Shown here: positions 51,330 to 61,400 of the stretch, piece after piece
Layout: every line of letters begins with the position of its first letter
Numbering within the stretch: position 1 is the stretch's first letter
Origin: Bacilli bacterium
Lineage (GTDB): Bacteria; Bacillota_I; Bacilli_A; RF39; UBA660
Reading direction: 5' to 3'
Length of the DNA: 64,000 bases
NCBI GenBank assembly: GCA_017404555.1
Contig: JAFRCD010000006.1
Span: forward strand, 1-64,000
Position numbers and translations under genes: made by a program
Notes under the pieces: generated by a model
What the model was told of the DNA's origin: nothing
Databases searched by the model: none
The model's input: only the letters and a program-made list of their open reading frames with translations

Positions 51330-51917
51330 ATGACAGGGTTACTAGAAAATATAAGTGAAATAATTGATCAAATAACTATCTTTATGCAAGATGGTGGTAT
51401 TATTTGTGGGATTTTCTTGATTCTTTTAGAATCAATTATTCCTGTATTACCACTAGGTGTTTTCATTGCGATGAATATTAACGCCTATGGTTTTATACTG
51501 GGGTTTGTTATTTCTTGGTTAACTACTTGTTTTGGGTGTTTCCTATCATATACATTATTTAGATTTATTGGTACTAAATTATTAAAATTATTATCAAAAA
51601 AAGATCTTAAGAGAATAAAAAAAGGTACTAAGAGAATAAGAAACTTAGAGTTCAGTAACTTGGTTTTATTAATTGCTCTTCCTTTTACACCAGCCTTCTT
51701 AATAAATATTATTGCTGGTCTTTCAAATGTTCCTAGAAAGAAATTTATGGCTGCTATTTTATTAGGAAAGCTATTTATTGTTTATTTCTGGGGCTTTATA
51801 GGTAAGAGCTTTATTGAAAGTATGAGTGATGTAAGAATACTTATAAGTATTGTAGTAATATTAGTAATTGCGTATATCTTTTCCAAGATAGTCGCAAAGA
51901 AATTTGATTTAGAGTAG
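51330..51917 (+). CDS. VTT-domain (TVP38/DedA-like) membrane protein
   Basis: 195 residues, five or six hydrophobic segments. The first re-entrant region has LLESIIPVLPLG (about 31-42) with the conserved glutamate and prolines, and the second LIALPFTPAFLINIIAGLS (about 113-131), as in VTT/SNARE-associated proteins. These act in lipid or lipid-carrier transport across the membrane, and this one may recycle undecaprenyl phosphate for nearby glycan synthesis (inference). The second such protein in the window; the first is at 2299-2910. Confidence 0.85.
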   Translation: MTGLLENISEIIDQITIFMQDGGIICGIFLILLESIIPVLPLGVFIAMNINAYGFILGFVISWLTTCFGCFLSYTLFRFIGTKLLKLLSKKDLKRIKKGTKRIRNLEFSNLVLLIALPFTPAFLINIIAGLSNVPRKKFMAAILLGKLFIVYFWGFIGKSFIESMSDVRILISIVVILVIAYIFSKIVAKKFDLE

Positions 51918-51925
51918 GTGATAAA

Positions 51926-52993
51926 ATGGAATATGTCATAATTGGTATTTTAATTGTAATTTTGATTGTTAGTGTTATTTCTTTATTTAAAAATATTAAT
52001 GAAGCTAAAATAACGGATCGATTATCTAATTTAGAGGTTAATACGGTAAAAGAATTAGGGGAGTTTAAAAACTCAATTACTAAAGATATGAATGATAGCT
52101 TTACAAAGTTAAATGAACAAGTAGAAAAGCGTCTTATTATGATTAACGAGAAGACTAATGAAAGACTTGATCAAAACTTTGAGAAGACCAATAAAACTTT
52201 TACTTCAGTGATTGAACGTTTATCTAAAATAGATGAAGCACAAAAGAAAATAGAAAGTCTATCAACTGATATTGTCTCTTTACAGAGTATTTTAACTGAT
52301 AAAAAGTCAAGAGGTATCTACGGAGAAGTTAACTTAAAACATATTCTAGCTAGTGTTTTTGGTGATAAGAATGATGATATTTATAAAATACAATGTCCTC
52401 TTCCTAATGGTAGCATAGCTGATTGTGTATTATTTGCTCCAGAACCATTAGGTACAATTGCGATTGATTCTAAGTTCCCATTAGAGAACTACCAAATGAT
52501 GGTTGATACTAATTTATCTAAAGCAGAAAGAGAAAAGTATTCTAAATTATTTAAAGCGGATGTTAAAAAACATATTGATGCGATTAGTTCTAAATATATA
52601 ATTGATGGAGTAACAACTAATCAAGCTATTATGTTTTTACCAGCGGAAGCGATATTTGCGGAGATAAATGCTTATCATCCAGATGTTATTGAGTATTCTT
52701 ATAAAAAAGGTGTCTTCATTACTTCCCCAACTACCTTATTTTCTACCTTAACAGTAATTGAGATGGTACTTAAGAATATTGAAAGAGATAAATATACATC
52801 ACTTATTCATGATGAATTAAATAAACTAGGACTTGAGTTTGCCCGTTATAAAGAAAGATGGATTAAATTATCAAAATCAATTCAAACAGTTAATAAAGAT
52901 GTGGAAAATGTCTCAATTACAACTGATAAGATAACAAAGAAATTCGAAAGTATTAATAAGGTTGATGTCAAAGCTTTAAAAGAAAAAGAGTAA
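51926..52993 (+). CDS. rmuC: DNA recombination protein RmuC
   Basis: 355 residues. An N-terminal TM helix (about 2-22), a long coiled coil (about 25-125), then the RmuC nuclease-like domain: RGIYGEVNLKHIL, CPLPNGSIADCVLF, the IDSKFPLENY core (about 187-196) with Asp and Lys of the PD-(D/E)xK fold, and FLPAEAIFAEI. RmuC limits certain inversions and rearrangements in Escherichia coli; molecular action is not well known. AGGTGAT lies 5 bases before the ATG. Confidence 0.92.
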   Translation: MEYVIIGILIVILIVSVISLFKNINEAKITDRLSNLEVNTVKELGEFKNSITKDMNDSFTKLNEQVEKRLIMINEKTNERLDQNFEKTNKTFTSVIERLSKIDEAQKKIESLSTDIVSLQSILTDKKSRGIYGEVNLKHILASVFGDKNDDIYKIQCPLPNGSIADCVLFAPEPLGTIAIDSKFPLENYQMMVDTNLSKAEREKYSKLFKADVKKHIDAISSKYIIDGVTTNQAIMFLPAEAIFAEINAYHPDVIEYSYKKGVFITSPTTLFSTLTVIEMVLKNIERDKYTSLIHDELNKLGLEFARYKERWIKLSKSIQTVNKDVENVSITTDKITKKFESINKVDVKALKEKE

Positions 52994-53016
52994 ATTATAC
53001 TTTTATTTCTTTTTTT
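52986..53016 (+). terminator. Weak terminator after rmuC
   Basis: Stem AAGAGTA / TACTTTT (7 bp with a G-T pair), loop AATTA, then a T-rich run. It overlaps the stop codon. Confidence 0.4.
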
Positions 53017-53041
53017 GGTATAATTTTAAGAGGTGATATAA

Positions 53042-54457
53042 GTGAACAAGAAGAAAGAATTAGCTAAAAATACATTTATAATTCTAGCAGGTAAAGTATC
53101 TACCCAGATGATTACCTTTTTCATGTTGCCTCTTTATACTAGTTATTTATTAACTGAAGAATATGGTCTTGTTGACTTAATAACAACTTATGTAACTTTA
53201 ATTATTCCTATTATTACTTTAGATACGGAAATGGCAATGTTTAGATTCTTAATTGAACGACGAAAGGATAAGAAAGAAACTAAGAAACTACTAGCTAATA
53301 ACTTCTCTTATCTTTTAATAGCATTAAGTATCTTTACTGTCTTTTACTTAATAGTAGTTCAATTCTTTACTATTCCATTTAAATACTTAATTTTACTTGA
53401 TATTATTATTTGTGTTTTATCTAGCAATTTCTTACAGATTGCAAGAGGAATGGGTAGAAATACAGTTTATTCAATTGGATGTATTGTTACTGGGCTTTCA
53501 ATAGTAGCTTTGAATATTCTCTTTATTGTTTTCTTGGGCTGGGGAGCATTTGGTATGCTTTTAGGAACAGCTTTGGGTAATTTTATCTGTGATATTTACT
53601 TGTTTATAACTCTAAAATTGTATAAAAACTTAACTTTTAAATATAATGATAAAGCTCTTATTAAGAGTATGTTAAAATACTCAATACCACTAGTACCTAG
53701 TACTTTAGGATGGTGGATAATTAATATTTCTGATAAGACAATTATATCAATCTTTTTAGGAGTAGCTTTTAATGGTATTTATGCTGTTGCAAATAAATTT
53801 GCGACAATTTTCTCATCACTTTTAAATATCTTTAATTTATCTTGGGGCGAGTCAGCATCTCTTCATATTAATGATTCTGATCGTAATAAATTCTTTTCAG
53901 ATGTTTTCAATACAATCTTTAAGTTATTCGCATCTTTAGGATTAGGTATTATTGCTTGTATGCCATTTATCTTCCCAATTCTTATTAATAGTCGTTATAA
54001 TGATGCCTATAACTATATTCCTATTTTAATATTAGGTATTTGTTTTAATGTATTACTTATCTTATATAATGGCGTTTATATAGCTAAAAAGCTTACTAAA
54101 CAAGTAGCTAATACAACTATTATTGGAGCTATTGTCAATGTAGTAGTTAATTTAGTATTTGTTAAGTTTATTGGTCTTTATGCAGCTGCTATATCGACAG
54201 CGACATCGTGCTGTGTTATGACTTTATATCGTCATTTTGATAGTAAAAAGTATATTAAGATTCAATATGATAAAAAGAGTTTTATAAGTGCGTTTGTACT
54301 ATTTATACTAGTAATGCTTACATATTATTATCGAAATATTTACTTACAGTTAATAAGCTTAATAATTGTCATAATCTATGCTTATTTAACTAATCGTAAA
54401 TTACTAAAAAACTTTTCTAAATCATTCTTAAACAAGTTAATAAAAAGAAATGTCTAA
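53042..54457 (+). CDS. Polysaccharide flippase (Wzx-like), second
   Basis: 471 residues with 12 or more hydrophobic segments of the MOP flippase group. KNTFIILAGKVSTQMITFFMLPLYT, given here as KNTFIILAGKVSTQ and PLYTSYLLTEEYG, matches oligosaccharide flippases and SpoVB-like proteins. The GTG start at 53042 follows AGAGGTGAT by 6 bases. TATAAT at 53019-53024 with a poor -35 may be its promoter. Two flippases and an ABC exporter in one region imply more than one surface glycan. Confidence 0.88.
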   Translation: MNKKKELAKNTFIILAGKVSTQMITFFMLPLYTSYLLTEEYGLVDLITTYVTLIIPIITLDTEMAMFRFLIERRKDKKETKKLLANNFSYLLIALSIFTVFYLIVVQFFTIPFKYLILLDIIICVLSSNFLQIARGMGRNTVYSIGCIVTGLSIVALNILFIVFLGWGAFGMLLGTALGNFICDIYLFITLKLYKNLTFKYNDKALIKSMLKYSIPLVPSTLGWWIINISDKTIISIFLGVAFNGIYAVANKFATIFSSLLNIFNLSWGESASLHINDSDRNKFFSDVFNTIFKLFASLGLGIIACMPFIFPILINSRYNDAYNYIPILILGICFNVLLILYNGVYIAKKLTKQVANTTIIGAIVNVVVNLVFVKFIGLYAAAISTATSCCVMTLYRHFDSKKYIKIQYDKKSFISAFVLFILVMLTYYYRNIYLQLISLIIVIIYAYLTNRKLLKNFSKSFLNKLIKRNV

Positions 54458-54472
54458 GCATTTCTTTTTTTA
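54443..54472. terminator. Bidirectional terminator between the flippase and ureohydrolase-like gene
   Basis: Stem AAAAGAAATG / CATTTCTTTT (10 bp), loop TCTAAG, A run before and T run after. Both genes converge here. Confidence 0.85.
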
Positions 54473-55366
54473 TTTATAGTAAGTTACGTTCTTATCCTTT
54501 TCAACTTTCCTAATCAATTTAGATAAAATATTGACCGCAATTTGTTCAGTTTTACGATTGACATCTCGAAGAGAATTGAATTCTACCAAGTCAAACCCTT
54601 CAATATTATCAATATGTTTTAGCAATTCATCAAAGATTTCCATTCCTTGTTCTACGGTTAGACCATCAATACTTGGCACAGATACACCAGGAGCAATATC
54701 GGGATCAAAGATATCCATATTGAATATAACATGAACACATTTAGTTTTAGTTAAAGCCATTTCAAAGGCTTCATTAATAGATTGTTCAATTCCTTTTTCT
54801 AATAGTTCTTTTTGTTCGATTATATTGACGTTGGAATATTTAATATTATCTTTTTCCCATTGATCAATACTGCGTACTCCCACAAGAACACTTTTACTAG
54901 CCTGGATAATATCACCATCATAAAAGTCTCTTAATTCTTCACATTTATAACCATTGATTGCTGCATTAGAGAGTCCGTTGATATTACCGGATACAGTTGA
55001 TTCAAAAGTATTATATGAGGGATGAGCACTTATTACTATCATTCCAATTTTTTCGTTCTTTTTAGAAGTGGCCAAAGCGGAAGGAATAGAAATACTAGAG
55101 TCACCACCAATAGAAATAGTAAAGAATTTGTCTTTTTTAGCCAAAACTTCTTTATATATTTCAGCATTTATTTTATCAACATCATATTTGTTTTTTTTAC
55201 GATCAGATAAATTTCGACTCTTGATAATATTCTCGTTTTGTTTAACTACACTAACTTCTCCTTCAAAAAAACCTTTGACATCATTAATTAATTGAAGGGA
55301 ACCTAAATAGGCACCATCAATATGAACTCCTAAGTCACTGGCACAACCAATTATTGCTACTTCCAT
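54470..55366 (-). CDS. Ureohydrolase-fold protein (arginase/agmatinase family) lacking most metal ligands
   Basis: 298 residues with the overall arginase/agmatinase layout, yet the binuclear manganese site is gone. Against the usual GGDHS, DAHxD and DxDxxDP motifs, this protein has GGDSS (His to Ser90), SAHPS (Asp to Ser113, His115 kept, Asp to Ser117) and NMDIFDP (Asp to Asn216, Asp218 kept). The HG loop histidine is also replaced (SGNINGLS). DLVEFN, with the substrate-binding glutamate, is intact. Four of six ligands are missing, so ordinary hydrolysis is unlikely; a regulatory, binding or altered enzymatic role is inferred. Start at 55366 follows GGTGATAAAAT on the minus strand. Alone, converging on the flippase. 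Confidence 0.88.
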   Translation of the reverse strand: MEVAIIGCASDLGVHIDGAYLGSLQLINDVKGFFEGEVSVVKQNENIIKSRNLSDRKKNKYDVDKINAEIYKEVLAKKDKFFTISIGGDSSISIPSALATSKKNEKIGMIVISAHPSYNTFESTVSGNINGLSNAAINGYKCEELRDFYDGDIIQASKSVLVGVRSIDQWEKDNIKYSNVNIIEQKELLEKGIEQSINEAFEMALTKTKCVHVIFNMDIFDPDIAPGVSVPSIDGLTVEQGMEIFDELLKHIDNIEGFDLVEFNSLRDVNRKTEQIAVNILSKLIRKVEKDKNVTYYK

Positions 55367-55484
55367 ATTTTATCACCATTATAATTCTATCAAACAAGCA
55401 GGTTTTTTTCAATGGATACAACAACTCCTTTACACAATAAGTATAAAAGCTTTACTATTTCATAAAATTAAAAGGGGAGTTAAT

Positions 55485-56177
55485 ATGTTTAATATAATTA
55501 AAATAGTAAAAGATCTTATCTTTTTAACGGGATCATACTCGAATGAAGTATTTAAAGATCCATTATCTAAAGAAGAAGAACAGGAATGTTTAAGACGATT
55601 ACAGTTGGGGGATAAAGAGGCCAGAAATAAGTTAATTGAACATAATTTAAGATTGGTGGCCCATATTGCTAAAAAGTTTGATACAGAGTTTATTAGTCTT
55701 GATGATTTAATTAGTATTGGCACTATTGGATTAATTAAAGGAATTGATACTTATTCAAGTGCTAAAGGTACTAAAATAACTACTTATGCTGCTAGATGTA
55801 TTGAAAACGAAATATTAATGTATTTTCGAAGTAATGCTAAAACCTTTAAAAATATATCTCTTAATGAAGGATTAGGCTATGATAAGGAAGGAAATGAAAT
55901 AAATATATTAGATCTCTTAAAGGCTCCTGCGCCAGATTATGTTGAAGAAATAAGTCTAAAAGATAATATAAAATTACTTTCTAAATATATGAAGGTTTTA
56001 AATGAAAGAGAAAAAGAGATAATTATTAAGAGGTACGGTCTTTTTAATAATGAGGAGTTAACGCAAAAAGAATTGGCTAAAGAATTACATATTTCTAGAA
56101 GTTATGTTTCAAGAATTGAGAAAAGAGCATTAACTAAGATGTTAAGAGAATTTATTACTAACAAAGATATAGATTAA
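55485..56177 (+). CDS. sigK: Sporulation sigma factor SigK-like
   Basis: 230-residue sigma-70 family factor closest in pattern to sigma-K. A hydrophobic N-terminal pro-sequence-like stretch (1-20, MFNIIKIVKDLIFLTGSYSN) precedes DPLSKEEEQECLRRL. Region 2 includes NKLIEHNLRLVAHIAKKF, DLISIGTIGLIKGIDTY (split as DLISIGTIG and IKGIDTY) and TYAARCIENEI. Region 4 has LTQKELAKELHISRSYVSRIEKRA with the helix-turn-helix. The gene is continuous, unlike the skin-interrupted sigK of Bacillus. The retained pro-sequence suggests processing by a SpoIVFB-type protease (not in this window). Start follows AAGGGGAG. It supports sporulation or a derived programme. Confidence 0.9.
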   Translation: MFNIIKIVKDLIFLTGSYSNEVFKDPLSKEEEQECLRRLQLGDKEARNKLIEHNLRLVAHIAKKFDTEFISLDDLISIGTIGLIKGIDTYSSAKGTKITTYAARCIENEILMYFRSNAKTFKNISLNEGLGYDKEGNEINILDLLKAPAPDYVEEISLKDNIKLLSKYMKVLNEREKEIIIKRYGLFNNEELTQKELAKELHISRSYVSRIEKRALTKMLREFITNKDID

Positions 56178-56179
56178 TA

Positions 56180-56198
56180 ACTAAATATTTAGTATAAT
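56180..56198 (+). promoter_or_regulatory. Promoter -10 and palindrome before addB
   Basis: A perfect palindrome ACTAAAT/ATTTAGT (56180-56193) runs into TATAAT (56193-56198). The -35 candidate TAGATT (56170-56175) has a 17-base spacer. The same arrangement occurs before tRNA-Gly. Confidence 0.5.
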
Positions 56199-56216
56199 AG
56201 TACTAGGTGGTAGGTT

Positions 56217-58490
56217 ATGAAAATGATCATTACGGATAATGAAACCAAACTTAATATGTTAAAAGATGAAAGCGATTTTCATGATTATAAGTTCATATCT
56301 AAAAATGAGTTTTTTCGTAATCTTTTTTTTGATTATGATTATAAAACAGTTACATATTTGATGGAAAAGGAAAATAAAAAAGTGGATGCTGTTCTTAATA
56401 TACTAAATAGTTTATATGTAATTGATGGAAACAAGAAATATAAGAACAAAAAATTAATTCATTTACAGGGAATAAAGAAAGATTTAACTGATAATAATCT
56501 TTTAATATTTAATGATAATTTTAAGAATTATTTACAGCGTTTTTCTTCTTTAGATGTAAGAAATGTATTTTTAGAAAAGCATGAGACAGATGCTTTAAAT
56601 GAACTTGATTTAGAAGTAAACTATATCGAAGAAAAACCATTAGGTAAAACTATACCAATTTGTCAATATGAAACTTTTGAAGAGGAAATATTTGGTGTTT
56701 TAACTAGAATTAGAGAATTATTAGATGAAGGGGTAGATATTAATAAGATAGTTTTAACTAATGTTACCAAAGATAATTTCTTTTTGTTAGAAAGGTGTTT
56801 TGATCTGTTTAATATACCTGTTTCCTTACCTAAGAAGATAAGTATTGTTAAAACAAGACAAGTAAGGAAGTTTTTAAAAACGGGTGATTTGTCAGTAATT
56901 GAGGATAAAGCTATTCTAAATAAAGTGACAGCAGTTTTAAACAACTTAGTTGAGATAAAAAATGATAAGTATTATCAAGAAGTCTTAGAGTATAATTTAA
57001 AACATATGTATTTAGATAATATTACTTTGAAAAACAGTGTCAGAATTAAAGGATTAAATACTATATTTTTAGAAGATGAATATGTATTCCTTCTTTCTTT
57101 TAATAGTGATGTTATTCCTAAATATGTAAAAGATGATTCTTATATAACAGATGATCTTAAAGATGAAGTAGATATTTATAAAACTTATAAGAAAAATAAA
57201 ATAATTAAGGAAACAACCCTTTCTTTATTAAAGTCAATAAATAATTTATATTTGTCTTATCATTTATATGATGATAAAGAAATGGCTATTTCTAATTTAG
57301 CTAAAGAATTATCTTTAGAAGAGGTAGAAGGAGAAGTTAATTATAATATTAGTGATAAGTATAATAGATTAAAATTATCAGAATATTTGTATGATTATAA
57401 TAATTATAATGTTCAAAATGAAGACTTAGAGTTACTTTGTAGTAATTATGAAAGTATTTATAATAGTTATGATAATTCTTTTACCGGAATTGATAAATCT
57501 GATTATTTGGATTATGTAAAAAAACCTTTGACACTTTCATTTTCTTCATTAGACAACTATAATCAATGTGGTTTTAAATACTATATAAGAAACGTTTTGA
57601 AAATGGATAAATATGATGAGGTTTTCAGTATTTTTATTGGTAATCTATTTCATTACATTTTATCTCTAAAAGATGAAGATAATTTTAATTTTGAAAGGGA
57701 ATGGAATAAGTATTTAGAAAAGAAGGAATTGACTAATAAAGAATCAGTATTACTTTCTTTTGTTAAAGATGATTTTAAAATGATTTTAGAAAAAATGAAT
57801 GAAATGATGGAAAGTTCTTTGTTTAAGAAATCTTATAGTGAAGTACCAATAGAAGAAAAATTAGACAAGGAAATAGAAGTGATTTTTAAAGGTATAATCG
57901 ATAAGATAATTACTTTTCAAAATGTTAATGATACCTATTATGCAGTGATTGATTATAAAACTTATGATAAAAAGTTTGATCTAAATAATGTTTTATATGG
58001 ATTAGATATGCAGTTAGTTATTTATACTTATTTAATAGGTAAATCTAATCTTTTAAAGAATCCTATTTTTGCTGGTATGTATTTTGAAAAAGTAATTAAC
58101 TCTAAAAGGGAGGAAGAACCAGATATTAGGCTTACTGGTTTTTCAACAGATAATTTAGCTGTTTTAGAAAAACTAGATTCTAATTATATAAATAGTAAGA
58201 TTATTAAAGGCCTTGGTTTTACTAAAGAAGGAAACTTTAAAGCGAGTTCAAAACTACTTAGTGAAGCAGAACAATTTAATTTAACAAAGTTAGTCAAAGA
58301 AAAAATTGAAAATTCAGTTGATGATATTTTGGATGCTAAATTTGATATTAATCCTAAGAAAATAGATAAAGAAAATATCTCGTGTAAATATTGTGAATAT
58401 CGTGATTTATGCTTCATCAAAGAAAAAGATATTATAGAATTGGAAAAACCAGATATTAAAGAATACTTAGGAGGTGATCTAAATGCCTAA
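56217..58490 (+). CDS. addB: AddB-like nuclease subunit, compact
   Basis: 757 residues, far shorter than Bacillus AddB (about 1166). The C-terminal nuclease half is well preserved: LSFSSLDNYNQCGFKYYI with Cys451, the YAVIDYKTYD nuclease motif (Asp and Lys of PD-(D/E)xK) and the Fe-S cysteines Cys723, Cys726 and Cys732 (CKYCEYRDLC). The N-terminal half is a degenerate helicase-like region, and no Walker A motif (GxxGxGK[ST]) was found, unlike Bacillus AddB. It pairs with AddA (8-base overlap) to process double-strand ends for recombination. Start is ATG at 56217 after AGGTGG. Confidence 0.88.
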   Translation: MKMIITDNETKLNMLKDESDFHDYKFISKNEFFRNLFFDYDYKTVTYLMEKENKKVDAVLNILNSLYVIDGNKKYKNKKLIHLQGIKKDLTDNNLLIFNDNFKNYLQRFSSLDVRNVFLEKHETDALNELDLEVNYIEEKPLGKTIPICQYETFEEEIFGVLTRIRELLDEGVDINKIVLTNVTKDNFFLLERCFDLFNIPVSLPKKISIVKTRQVRKFLKTGDLSVIEDKAILNKVTAVLNNLVEIKNDKYYQEVLEYNLKHMYLDNITLKNSVRIKGLNTIFLEDEYVFLLSFNSDVIPKYVKDDSYITDDLKDEVDIYKTYKKNKIIKETTLSLLKSINNLYLSYHLYDDKEMAISNLAKELSLEEVEGEVNYNISDKYNRLKLSEYLYDYNNYNVQNEDLELLCSNYESIYNSYDNSFTGIDKSDYLDYVKKPLTLSFSSLDNYNQCGFKYYIRNVLKMDKYDEVFSIFIGNLFHYILSLKDEDNFNFEREWNKYLEKKELTNKESVLLSFVKDDFKMILEKMNEMMESSLFKKSYSEVPIEEKLDKEIEVIFKGIIDKIITFQNVNDTYYAVIDYKTYDKKFDLNNVLYGLDMQLVIYTYLIGKSNLLKNPIFAGMYFEKVINSKREEEPDIRLTGFSTDNLAVLEKLDSNYINSKIIKGLGFTKEGNFKASSKLLSEAEQFNLTKLVKEKIENSVDDILDAKFDINPKKIDKENISCKYCEYRDLCFIKEKDIIELEKPDIKEYLGGDLNA

Positions 58491-61400
58491 GTTTACAGTT
58501 GATCAACAAAAAGCAATTGATTTAGAAGGAAAGAACATTATTGTCAGTGCTTCAGCTGGCTCTGGTAAAACAGCTGTTTTAACCGAAAGAGTATTCCGTA
58601 AAATAAAAAGTGGGATTAGTGTTGATAATCTACTTGTTTTAACTTTTACCAATAAAGCAGCAGCAGAGATGAAAGATAGAATAAGAAAGAAATTAGAAAA
58701 AGAAAAACTGGTAGAAGAAACAGAAAAAATAGAAAGTGCCTCTATAACTACTTTTGATGCTTATGCCTTAGAATTGGTTAAGAGATATAGTGATATTTTA
58801 AATGTTTCTAAGGATATAGAGATAACTGATATTAATATAGTTAATTTATATAATAAGAAAATCCTCGAGGAAATACTAGACGAATATTATGAAAAAAAAG
58901 AAAAGAACTTTTTAGATTTAATAAAGAAGTTTTGTTTAAAAGACGATGATAATTTAAAAGAATTAATTTTAGATATCTTTAATAAATTGGATTTGTTATA
59001 TGATAAGAATGCGTATTTAAATAAATATTTAGATGTTTTTTATGATGATAATTTTTATAGCTATGTTAAAGAAGAATTAGAAAACATTTTATTAAAGAAA
59101 ATAAGTTATATTAGAATTTTATTAAATAGACTACAGGATAATGAAGTAAATTTTTATGATTCTTTTGAGAGGCTTTTAGCTAGTAATAATTATGAAGAAA
59201 TTAAAAGAAATATAGATTTCTCTATACCTAAATCTCCTAATAATAGTAGCGAGGAAGTAAAAAGTTTCCGGAAGGAATTAAAACTAATATGCGATGAAAT
59301 TAAAGAAGTAGTAAATGAAGATTTTGAGAGTACCTTTGTCTTAGAAAAAGATTTAATAAGTGTATTAATAGATATTTTAAAGGAATTATCTTTGAGGACG
59401 AAGATTTTTAAGGACGAGAACAATATCTATACCTTTGCTGATATTTATAAGTTATCTATAAAACTAGTTAATGATTATGAAGATATTAGAGATGAATTAA
59501 AATATAAATATAACGAAATACTAATAGATGAGTATCAAGATACTAGTGATCTTCAAGAATTGTTCATTTCTAAAATAGAAAATAATAATATCTATGTAGT
59601 AGGTGATGTTAAACAATCTATTTATAAGTTTAGAAATGCCAACTATCATATTTTCAAAGAAAAGTATGATAGTTATAAGAGTGCTGATAATTCTGAAGTA
59701 ATAGATTTGAACAAAAACTTTAGAAGTAGGGCAGAAGTATTAAAAAGTATTAATGATTTATTTAAGTATTTAATGCGTAAAGATATTTCTTTTTTAGATT
59801 ATAATGATCACTATATGGATTTTGGGTTTTCTAATTATAACGAATTAAAAAATGAAAATAGTAATTATGATTTAGAAATATATACTTATGATGAAGAAAG
59901 AGCTTCTAAAGAAGAACAAGAGATTTTTATAATAGCTAATGATATAAAAGAAAAGATGGATAGAGAAATACTAATTTTTGATAAAGAGATAGGTACTTTA
60001 AGAAAGGTTAAGTACAGTGATTTTACTATCTTAATTGATCGAGCAACTTCTTTTGACACTTATAAAAAAGTGTTTGAGTATTTGGGAATACCACTTTCTT
60101 TAGAAAAGGATTATGATTTATCACTAGAAGATGATATTTATATCTTTAAGAATATTATTAAACTGTTAATTATGATTAAAGAAAATAACTTTGATGAAGA
60201 ATTCAAGAAGGCTTATTTATCTGTTGGTAGAAGTTTCCTTTTCAGATATAGTGATCAACAATTATTTGTTGATCTTACCAGCAATAAATATATTGAAAGT
60301 GAGCTTTATAGAAAATGTTTAAACTTGGCTAAAGATTTAGATAGTATATCAGCTGCTGAAATGTTTATGCAGATTATAAAAGAATTTAACTATGAGGAAA
60401 GATTAAACTATATTACAAATATTAAACTGTTTAGAAAAAGAGAGAAGAGCATTTATGAGTTGATTGAAGGTTTAGAGGAAGCTGGTAATACTATTTATGA
60501 AATACCAGACTTGTTAGAGGAACTTCTTGATGACAATAATATTAAGATAGCTCTAGAAAAAGAAAATATTGATGCGGTTAGGATTATGACTATTCACAAA
60601 TCTAAGGGATTAGAATTCCCAATTTGTTATTTTGCTGGTTTCTATAAAAAGTTTAATATGAGAGATCTTAGTAAAAAAATATTATTTAATAAAGAACTAG
60701 GAATTGTTTTTTCTGACAATGCTATTTTAAAGTATATTCTAAAAGAAAAAGAAACTGAAGCTGAAATAGATGAACAGATAAGGCTTTTATATGTAGCTCT
60801 TACTAGAGCTAGAGAAAAGATGATTATAGTTATGCCTAAAATAGAGGATTATAATGATGAATTGACTGGTTTTGAAAAAAGTCATTATAATTCATTCTTG
60901 AGTATTATTAAAAGCATTTATAAATATTTAGATAAATATATAATTCCAAAGAAAGTAGAACTAGATACTAATTATAAATATCCAAAAGAATTAATGACTA
61001 ATCTCGAAGGTAAAGGTAAATTAAATGTTCAAAATTTTGATATTAGAAATGAACAAATAGAGAAAAAGAAGTATTCTAAAGAAAGTACTTTACTTGATGA
61101 AGAAGTTGTTAAAAATATGGATTTTGGTACTAAAGTGCATCAAATATTAGAATACATTGATTTTAATAATCCAAGGATAGAGAATATGGATATACCAGGG
61201 GATATTAGGAGTAAAGTTGAGAAGTTTATTAATAGTGATTTAATTAAAGTAAATAAGAATAGTAAATTTTATCAAGAATATGAGTTTGTAGACAATGATA
61301 GTTTAGGAATAATTGACTTAATGATTGAGAATGATAAAGAATTAATTATAGTTGATTATAAACTTAAAAACATTGAAGATGAAGCCTATAAAAAACAGCT

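Noticed and set aside
54531-55295. Plus-strand open frames opposite the ureohydrolase-like gene
   Set aside because: They are antisense to a gene with strong family motifs and have no ribosome sites.
55441-55468. Sigma-E or sigma-K type promoter before sigK (GTATAA and CATAAAAT, 14-base spacer)
   Set aside because: The predicted RNA start would fall inside the ribosome site of sigK, and the -35 match is weak. Such motifs are common in AT-rich DNA.
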